Assembly (NCBI GenBank): GCA_030068075.1
Contig: CM057825.1
Location: 82,351,123-82,415,122 of the forward strand
Reading direction: 5' to 3'
From: Paguma larvata
Taxonomy: Eukaryota > Chordata > Mammalia > Carnivora > Viverridae
DNA length: 64,000 nt
The notes under the pieces are model-generated. The model saw only the letters and a program-made list of their open reading frames with translations. It made no database searches and was not told where the DNA came from. The position numbers and the translations under genes were made by a program. Below are positions 57,245 to 64,000 of the stretch, one piece after another. Numbering within the stretch: position 1 is the first letter of the stretch; each line of letters starts with the position of its first letter.

Positions 57245-57793
57245 GATAGAAGGAGATACAGTCAAAAAGCCAATATTTAAATTAAACAAATATTTTTTAA
57301 AAAATTCAAATAATCAAAAAAAGAAAGAGAAGAGAACAGAGGGACAAAAACAGATGGAAAAAACATAAACAAATAGATTATAAACATATTTCAAACATCT
57401 CCTTAATTACACTAAATTTTATGGTCTCAATACTTTGATTATAAAGCAAGGATGAGCAGGTTGTAAGGAAAAAGCAGGGCCTTACTATAGGCTGTCCAAA
57501 AAAGAGACATATTGTAAATACAAAGACAATGACAGGTTGAAATTAAATGGACAGAAAAAAGTACATCACTCAGACAAATGGCAAGCATGAGATAACTCAA
57601 TATTTTAAGATCAGACAAAATAGACTTCAAAGGGTACTAAGAGAGATTAAAAGGATATTTCATAATCAAGAAGACAGAAAAATTACCAGTGGTTATGCAT
57701 CTGAAAATAGAGACTCAAAATATAACAAAAAACATGAGAGAAAAAATGGAGAAACACTCATTGCACACTCATGGAAAAGAATATTAGCACTTA

Positions 57794-58202
57794 TGTAATG
57801 AGGACTCTGGCACCATTTTTCATGGAGCCTCACCCCTTTCTTTTCTCCTTGCTCACCACATTTGGGCAAGTTGATGAAACAGCTTGGATACTCCCTCCTT
57901 TGGCACCGGTAAGAGACTCAAATCACAGAAGCTCCTGCTCACCTGTGGAATTCCCACCTCAGGTCCCAGGCCCTAAACACATTAAAAAGCCAAACCATGC
58001 TCTTTTTCTTGGTCTCTCAAAACATTTGGATTTGTTTAAGACACCTATCCTGACCCTGTCAGAGACCTCAATTATGTAATTAATAAACTGTTTATATGTG
58101 TTTAGTGTATGTGTGGCACCATCAGTCACCACATCCAAAGCAAATTTTGGCTGGGGAAGAGGTCCATCTACCTCTGTGGGTGGCCATTACAACCCATCTT
58201 TC
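57794..58202 (+). mobile_element. Probable ERV LTR (class I-like), solo
   Basis: Begins TGTAATGAGGACTCTGGC. The body is typical of LTRs (CCCCTTTCTTTTCTCCTTGC, CTGTGGAATTCCCACC), then an AATAAA signal at about 58081 within TTAATAAACTGTTTATATG. A U5-like part follows: GTGTGGCACCATCAGTCACC, AGCAAATTTTGGCTGGGG. It ends near CATCTTTCA. No matching target duplication was found, so the ends are approximate. It separates two L1 segments of the same strand. A 102-codon frame (57771-58079) is incidental. Confidence 0.55.
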
Positions 58203-58314
58203 AGCAACTAATAACAAGAAGCCTGAAAATCACGTAATTTATTTCAACTACATCTTTCCTATTTTCTGCCATTGATTTCACTAAAATTAATAAAAGTTTG
58301 CCCTACAGAGACCC

Positions 58315-59300
58315 TATTAAGAAAATAAAATGACACGTTACAGATTCAGAGAAAATATTTACAACACATTTATCAAAGGAAGGGCCTGTGTCTCTCTGTG
58401 TATAAAGAATACTTATAGTCCAATTCTAAGAATATAAGCAATTGCAAAAAAAAAAGGGGGGGCAACTTTTGGATACTGAACAATATCAAAAAATTATCAA
58501 TAGGCAATAAGCACATGAAAAGATGCTTTTCATCAATAATCATCTAGGAAATTCAAATCAACCACAATGAGATACTAGTATACACCTACCAGATAGCTAA
58601 ATTAAATATTCTCATTGTGTTAATTATTGGTGGGAATAGGAGGCAAACAGAATTTGTGTACTTTGTTGTTGGGAATATAACATGTCAAAACTCCTTTGGA
58701 AAACACTTTGCCTGTTTCATATAAAAAAGTTTACCATGCCATCTACCATGCACTCTGCTCTTCTCAGCATTTGTCCCGAGAACCAAAGATAAGAACATAT
58801 GTCCATACCGAGTTTTGTATTCGGATGTTCATAGCTGCTTTATTTGTAACAGCCCAAAGCTGGGAACGACCTTAATATCCATCAGGTGGTTAATGGATAA
58901 CAAATTATGGTATATCTGTCCAAGGGAATACTACTTTGCAATAAATGGAAAAAAAAATCTGTTGATATATATCACTCCTTCAAAATCATTATGTTACATT
59001 TAAGATGCCAGATGAAAATAAAAATGTATCTAATGTGTATTTGTATCTATGGAAAGTCTTACATCATAAAAGTGAAACTATAGTGACAGAAAGCAGGTCA
59101 AAGTTGGAGAAAGAGATGGATTGGAAAGGGGCCTCGGGAAGTTTTGGGGAGTGATGGGAATATTCGTTATCTTGATTGCTGTGATGGTTTTATGGTTGGA
59201 TACATATGCCAAAATCCATCATCAAATGGTGCCTTTTATAAAAATGCAACATATTGTACTTCTACGCCGCAACAACATACTATATTTTAAAACATGATGT
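58315..59300 (+). mobile_element. Old L1 3' end (ORF2 C-terminus and 3' UTR)
   Basis: Clear L1 order: AAGCACATGAAAAGATGC, CATCAATAATCATCTAGG, AAATCAACCACAATGAGATAC, CACCTACCAGATAGC, GGTGGGAATAGGAGG, AAGAACATATGTCCATACCG, TGTTCATAGCTGCTTTATTTG, ATCCATCAGGTGGTTAATGG, ATGGTATATCTGTCC and the 3' UTR GGGAGTGATGGGAATATTCG. A 62-codon frame at 58815-59003 is a surviving scrap of the ORF2 C-terminus. Inactive: frame broken and 5' part missing. It may be the continuation of the L1 to its left. Confidence 0.85.
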
Positions 59301-59639
59301 TTGATGAAATAATGGATTTTTAGGCTTCAGGTTTGATTGTGTGCTAACGAAGGTCAGAATACCAATTGAGTAATATTGGGTTAAAGTAAATTATTAAAAT
59401 AATGCAGAGAATCAATAATGATTTCAGTGAGTTTCTTTTTCAACCACCTACAGGTGCTAGCTTTTGGAAGAGCTAAACGAATGGAAGATTATTCTCACGT
59501 GTTGTTTGTGGTTGCTGAGATAAGTATTCTATATAGACAAATACTATATACCAAATAGAAAGATTAAGTCACAGTATAACACAATCCTGTTTAGGTATGG
59601 AGTTCTGTCAGAGAATGAATTCTAGAATAGGTTAGAGGT
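59301..59639. other. AT-rich stretch, nothing recognised
   Basis: No family words or frames. Confidence 0.4.
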
Positions 59640-59835
59640 AGTTGTAGTTTAGTGGAAAGATACAATCAGAAAAGCAGAGTTTTAAACTTGAGGGACAGGT
59701 TAGGGATAATTCTGTGAAAATTATTACCCTTTCTAAGTCTTACTTATCTGTACATTTAGCATAATCCTACTACCTCACAGGTTTATTGGGAAGGCAAAAT
59801 TCTTGCAGCGCTTCTGGAATATAGATAGATCCCAC
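59640..59835 (+). mobile_element. MIR SINE relic
   Basis: AGTTGTAGTTTAGTGGAAAG at the tRNA-like head, then TTACCCTTTCTAAGTCTTAC, TTATCTGTACATTTAGCATAATCC, TACTACCTCACAGG, AGCGCTTCTGGAATATAG. Worn but complete in order. Confidence 0.65.
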
Positions 59836-59854
59836 CAGTGCTGGATTATGCTGC

Positions 59855-60020
59855 CATTCATTGAGTTTTTGGCACTGAGTCACCTGTTTTACATATTTGA
59901 AAACCTCCTTACGAGTTACAATTTCTTAGAACTCTAAACAGAGTCTCACAGAGTTCGAGTGATGACTACTGCCTCAGCAAACCAGAGCTAGGGGGCCTGA
60001 CACCAAAGCCTAGGTGGTGA
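59855..60020 (-). mobile_element. MIR SINE relic, antisense
   Basis: CATTCATTGAGTTTTTGGCAC, TTTTACATATTTGAAAACC, GTCTCACAGAGTTCGAGTG, CAAACCAGAGCTAGGGGGCC fits a reversed MIR. It is adjacent to, and in opposite orientation from, the previous MIR. Confidence 0.5.
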
Positions 60021-60212
60021 TCCATTGTGCAAAAAGAACCTTACCGAGGAGGGCTTTCTGGGAAAGGTGACTATATACGCATGAAAGACAGCAAGGAAAG
60101 CATTACTAGGGGACAGAAATTATTCAAACCGATGAAACAGACCGAACAAGGCTTAAGGCAGGGAGTGTTAAAAGTGATTTTGTTTAAGTCAATTCAGGAA
60201 TGGATCAGTTTA

Positions 60213-60337
60213 GGGATACCTGGGTGGCTCAGTCGGTTAAGTGCCTGACTCCTGATTTCAGCTCAGGTCATGATCTCAGGGTTTCTGAGTTCAAGCCCAT
60301 GTTGGACTCTGTTCTGATCGTGTGGAGACTGCTTAGG

Positions 60338-60379
<42 letters not shown>

Positions 60380-60669
60380 CTTCCCCATGCTTGTGCGCTC
60401 TCTCTCTCACAAAATAAATAAATCAACTTAGGGGCACCTGGGTGGCTCAGTCAGTTGAGCGTCTGACTTCGGCTCAGGTCATGATCTCGTGGTCCGTGGG
60501 TTCGAGCCCTGCATTGAGCTTTGTGCTGACAGCTTGGAGCCTGGAGCCTGCTTTGGATTCCGTGTCTTCTTCTCTCTCTGCCCCTCCTCCACTCATGCTC
60601 TGTCTCTCTCTATCTCAAAAATAAATGAACGTTAAAAAAATTTAAAAAAATAAATAAACTTAAAAAAAA
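60213..60669 (+). mobile_element. CAN-type SINE, tail interrupted by a second SINE
   Basis: Head GGGATACCTGGGTGGCTCAG, core GGTCATGATCTCAGGG, an expanded (CT)n tract (60340-60377), then an A/T tail that is broken by the next SINE and resumes at about 60648. A 17-bp target duplication with three mismatches (AGGAATGGATCAGTTTA / AGAAATGGATCCATTTA) at 60196-60212 and 60670-60686 encloses both SINEs, which proves the nesting. Confidence 0.92.
60431..60647 (+). mobile_element. CAN-type SINE nested in the tail of another
   Basis: Complete head GGGGCACCTGGGTGGCTCAG, GTGCTGACAGCTTGGAGCC, CT tract and AAAATAAATGAACGTTAAAA tail. It was inserted in the AAATAAAT tail of the outer SINE; tail words AAATAAATAAA...CTTA appear on both sides (60412-60430 and 60648-60662). 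Confidence 0.93.
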
Positions 60670-60775
60670 AGAAATGGATCCATTTACAGTGCACAAGAAA
60701 ATGAGATCTTCCACTAGATTGTCTAGAGTTAGACATCACTGATTTTTCTTGTAATTGTGTTTCAGGGTCCCTTCC

Positions 60776-60777
<2 letters not shown>

Positions 60778-60819
<42 letters not shown>

Positions 60820-60871
60820 ATATATATATTACATATATATATATATATATATATAATACATATATATATTT
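60778..60871. repeat. (TA)n repeat, complex
   Basis: Several TA runs joined by TT, AA and CA steps. Self-complementary, so it may form hairpins or cruciforms and is probably length-variable. Confidence 0.95.
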
Positions 60872-61320
60872 TATCCAAACTGATATTCCAGGAATAGGCA
60901 AAGCTGAAAATAAATGTAGGGAAACTCATTCTACATGATATCCTCTGAAGGAGGCTATACAAGAAGTGACACAGCGCCATTAGAAAAAGAGGTGTATTAG
61001 AAAGGAGGGTACCATAATGACAGAAACTAAAGATGAGCTTCAACTCCCTTTTGATTTGAGTGTCTTCACATTCAGCTTCTTCTTTTAGCCACCTTGGTCT
61101 TACCGATACTATGTTTACCAGGGTAGATTGAAATGGAAAAATGGCTAAACAATCAGAGTTTTCATATTCAAGTTTCTAAGGATTTATAAATTTCCATTTA
61201 TGTATCTAAAATGAAACCATTTTTGTTATTGTGATTACCTTTATGTTTAGAGATTGTCATCGATAAGTGAAACCTTGAAATTATTACCTGACAAATACAC
61301 CTTATGTACAATTGTAGAGA
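60872..61320. other. AT-rich stretch, nothing recognised
   Basis: No repeat words. Minus-strand frames here mostly read through the TA repeats. Confidence 0.4.
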
Positions 61321-61370
61321 TACAATATATATTTTATATATATGTAATATATATCGCATATGAATATACG
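61321..61370. repeat. AT-rich degenerate TA repeat
   Basis: Short TA runs broken by TTT, GTAA and CGCA. Confidence 0.8.
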
Positions 61371-61540
61371 ATTTGAGACAGATAGATAGATTCATATATG
61401 TATGCATATTAAAGTATAAACTAATTTTAATAGCAGAATCCACAATTAAGGCACTGTGAAAGGAAGCAGAAAAAAATTGATCTAAAGAGGGGGTTATTGC
61501 CACATTTTTATCCAGTCAGGGTGACATATACCAGGACTAT

Positions 61541-61936
61541 TTGGGTCCCACAGCATCACCCTCTCTACATACCAAGTGGCTTGCACTGATCTATGTTGGG
61601 CATGTTCTCTTTCCAACACCATCAAAGAATTGCAACCCCTGTGATAAATACTTAAACAATGCGATGCCTACAACCCCCATGGCAATGGCAGATCCAGCAA
61701 AAAGCAGGCGTAGAGCCTCCGATGACACTGAGAGTCTGACAACTGACATTTACAACAATGTTAATGACTCACGGTTTTCAGATCTACCTATCGTGAGAGC
61801 CTCCAGTGATGCCGCCACTTGCATGATTCATATGCTGTCTTCCCTCGGAGAAGGTGGGAAAACGGAGCTTCGTGCTGCTGGAGAAGTAGGGGCCATTCAA
61901 CTCTGCCAGTCTCTTGTGCTTAGAAATTTTTTATAA
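61541..61936. other. GC-shifted block with a 131-codon open frame, unidentified
   Basis: This block is clearly less AT-rich than both flanks and is not a repeat I recognise. The + strand has an uninterrupted 131-codon frame (MGPTASPSLHTKW... to ...LVLRNFL) without a recognisable domain. The minus strand in one frame reads SVSSEALRLLFAGSAIAMGV and on to GIALFKYLSQGLQFFDG, a hydrophobic, membrane-like stretch bounded by stops. No A-tail, target duplication or splice pattern decides between a retrocopy, an exon or unique non-coding DNA. I cannot name a parent gene. The strand that matters, if any, is open. Confidence 0.35.
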
Positions 61937-62539
61937 AAAATTGGGTTGCAATAACTCATTTGCCTTTTCCCCACTTCGTAGGTTAAATCAGAATGCAGTA
62001 GAAGGGATACTTTGTGCTTTTTTTCTTGTTGGTTTTGGGAAATAGGGTACAGACATTAGTAGAAATCGACATGGTCATATTTAGCAGGTCTGACATTTCA
62101 ATGAAAATATACTTGTAGGAAACTATTGTTTAGTGTTGACAACAACACTTGGATTTTACTTGACCCCAAATTCTTATTGCTAGCCAGAGGCAACATTAGT
62201 TTGTTATCAAGACTTAATCTTTGGCTTTGTCTCTGAGATTTTTGTGAGAGTAACTTGTCGTGATCTCAACAGGCTCTGGTTGTATAATCATATTAAAATT
62301 CTAAGGGTTTTGTGTACTGTGGGTATGTTCCACTTACATACCTAAAATTCCTGAGCGAAATTTTACTAAATGTATTATTCATGTACTTTATGTTTATTTC
62401 AGACTAATATTAATATTAAAAAATTTAAGTAAAACCATGAACAACATACACTTCACCATATTTTTAAGATGCCAATACATTAGGTAAATATGCATTGTTC
62501 CTAATAAAAGTAACTAAAGTCACCAGTTAGAGAACAACT
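61937..62539. other. AT-rich stretch, nothing recognised
   Basis: No repeat words or frames. Confidence 0.4.
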
Positions 62540-62960
62540 ATTAAATGTTACACAGTTTGCATGTATTTTCTTCAATTCTTACAATGATTTTCAGGTTAGA
62601 TGCTTTTATTCTTATTTTACAGATAATTAAATTAAAGGCTGAAAAAAGCTGGGGGTCCTGGGTGGTTCAGTCAGTTAAGTGTCCAACTTCAGCTCAGGTC
62701 ATGATCTTGCGGTTCGTGGGTTCAAGCCCAGAGCCTGAAGCCTGCTTTGGATTTTGTGTCTCCCTCTCTCCCTGGCCCTCCCTCTCTCCCCGCCTCTCCC
62801 TTTCTCATGCTCTGTCTCTCTGTCTCTCAAAAATAAATAAATGTTAAAAAAAACTTAAAAAACCTGGAAAAAGCTAAGTAACTTGCTTAAATACACATAG
62901 CTAAGTATCAGTGTAAATAGAATATATACTTAGTTTTATCTCATTCCGAACCTGTGTGAA
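62540..62960 (-). mobile_element. MIR SINE relic, split by a SINE
   Basis: Left part: TTTGCATGTATTTTCTTCAATTC, TTACAATGATTTTCAGG, TTATTTTACAGATAATTAAA. Right part: AAGCTAAGTAACTTGCTTAAAT, ACACATAGCTAAGTATC. Together they give the reversed MIR core with the SINE in the middle. Confidence 0.75.
62651..62862 (+). mobile_element. CAN-type SINE inserted in a MIR
   Basis: Head GGGGGTCCTGGGTGGTTCAG, core GGTCATGATCTTGCGG, then a deletion that joins the B-box side to CAGAGCCTGAAGCCTGC, an expanded CT tract, and tail AAAATAAATAAATGTTAAAA. Target duplication CTGAAAAAAGCT / CTGGAAAAAGCT at 62639-62650 and 62864-62875. Confidence 0.93.
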
Positions 62961-64000
62961 TTATGTTATATCCTTTGCTTTCCTCTATAACAAAAAATAT
63001 TTTAAGATTTTATATTGAATATCATATTACATGTATATGTGTTGAAAAGCATGTATTTTCACAGGTGAAATATGTTCTGTCCCCGCATTGTAACATGGAT
63101 AGATTGGAAATTAAAATGTGACAAAGGTGTTTATTAAAATAAAAACCTAAACATTGCCATTTTAATATATACATAATAGGATAGCAATCCTTATAAATCT
63201 GCTACATAGTGCATCCTAGATTTGCATAGTTTTCAATAACCATGTTAAAAAATGAGCTACATTCTATATTTATTGCTTTTATTAACTACTTATTTGATCT
63301 TTATACCTTTGAGATATCCAAAAGTCAGTTACTTATAATTTGATTTGGCTCATTTTTTCTTTGATATAATTAAGGATGACAGGGTTTCCCAAAGAGTTAT
63401 ATTTCTATTATAATAAAATATTTCAGTACTCCCAACTATTCAGTACGATTAGACCAGATAATTCACTTCTATCACTTTCTTGGGCAACCTGACACATCTT
63501 TTGTGTTTCTAGAGTTTAAGTTCTGACACACAAATGCAGCCTGGTCATTTGTGCTGTGCATGACGTTCGATCAAAAAATTGAAACCGCCAAGTAGAACTT
63601 AGATTTTTTTTTTAAACTCTCTATCATATCCTTGTTGGGTGAAGGGATGAGAAACAGATTTCCATGTTGGGAGACCCATTTCCCCTCCAAGGATAATGTA
63701 CATGGAATAAGGATTACTAACTCAAATGAATTCCCTGTTGGCTTAAAATCATACCATATATTATTTTGCTTTATATTTGAGCAATGATTTTTTTTTTAGT
63801 TTTAAATATATTTTTCCTTTGTATTTTTCATTTTTCTCAGTGGAATCACAATAGTAGCATTTATTTTTAAATTTTATCTTATTTGCATGAATTCCCACCT
63901 TCTCAATTATTCTATATTTTGTGTACTTGCTAATAATCTGGAATATTTTCTTACCAATTTTTCAACTTGTTTCAATCTGAACTATGCTTTTTTCTCTAGG
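62961..64000. other. AT-rich stretch to the window edge, nothing recognised
   Basis: No confidently named repeat and no open frame of note in the last kilobase. T runs near 63606 and 63789. Confidence 0.4.

Larger units (their letters stand above)
54100..57780 (+). mobile_element. Old L1/HAL1-type LINE relic, split by a solo LTR
   Basis: 55854-57780 contains recognisable old L1 wording: TCTAGAATTACCAGACAGAA, GCTATAATAAGGATACTTCATG, AAAGAGCTAGAAAAAAATGGC, CATATTACGTACTGGGG, GGATTTGCCATCAGAGG, and later TATAGGCTGTCCAAAAAAGAG, TTTTAAGATCAGACAAAATAG and GACTTCAAAGGGTACTAAGAG. The part left of the LTR (54100-54631) is assigned more weakly, because the sequence appears to run on across the LTR insertion. 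Stops and indels are frequent; an 83-codon frame (57547-57798) is a relic. Confidence 0.6.

Noticed and set aside
58315..59300. Possibly active L1 element
   Set aside because: Only the ORF2 C-terminal end and 3' UTR remain, with several stops and indels; no 5' part.

Overview
The window is vertebrate nuclear DNA from a carnivore, most likely a cat (Felidae). It is AT-rich, has no credible intact protein-coding gene, and is built from retrotransposon relics, simple repeats and long non-repeat stretches. The lineage call rests on about 18 tRNA-derived CAN-type SINEs (tRNA-like head GGGGCGCCTGGGTGGCTCAG, a CT-rich middle, AAAATAAATAAA tail). Their body matches the feline SINEC_Fc form rather than the dog SINEC_Cf form. 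Ancient mammalian repeats (MIR, L2, MLT1-type LTRs, hAT-Charlie MITEs) lie beneath them.

Layout. 0-10 kb: an L1 ORF2 relic at the left edge, an MLT1 LTR cut by a SINE, a second L1 relic, a possible decayed exon (about 2.2-2.5 kb, minus), a MIR, SINEs, a short L1 3' end with two A-tails, and an old L1/HAL1 element (7.5-9.6 kb) split by a SINE. 10-25 kb: mostly non-repeat DNA, plus a TA-flanked Tigger DNA transposon (14.9-16.0 kb) holding a TA microsatellite and a SINE, several SINEs, an L2 end, an unnamed old repeat, a 3'-truncated U6 snRNA retropseudogene inside a MIR, a TCTA microsatellite and a hAT element. 25-38 kb: long unique stretches with scattered SINEs and MIRs. 38-44.8 kb: the most GC-elevated and repeat-poor part, with a probable LTR at its left edge and a strong G-quadruplex motif; if the window holds regulatory DNA or non-coding exons, this is the best place to look. 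45-50 kb: an L2 3' half, an MLT1-type LTR, a SINE and a MIR. 54-59.3 kb: an old L1/HAL1 split by a 1,216-bp class II (ERVK/IAP-like) solo LTR with a perfect 6-bp target duplication, then a second LTR, then an L1 ORF2 3' end. 59.6-64 kb: MIR relics, a SINE nested in another SINE's tail, TA repeats, and an unexplained GC-shifted block with a 131-codon open frame.

No genes act together here. The window reads as a gene desert or the inside of a very large intron. What the sequence does show well is insertion history: several insertions have readable target-site duplications and can be ordered in time. I found no convincing new biological system. The most useful leads are the tail-less U6 copy, the solo LTR, the Tigger element, the two unidentified coding-like blocks and the GC-elevated unique region. 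Repeat family names come from recognising the sequence by eye, not from a database search.
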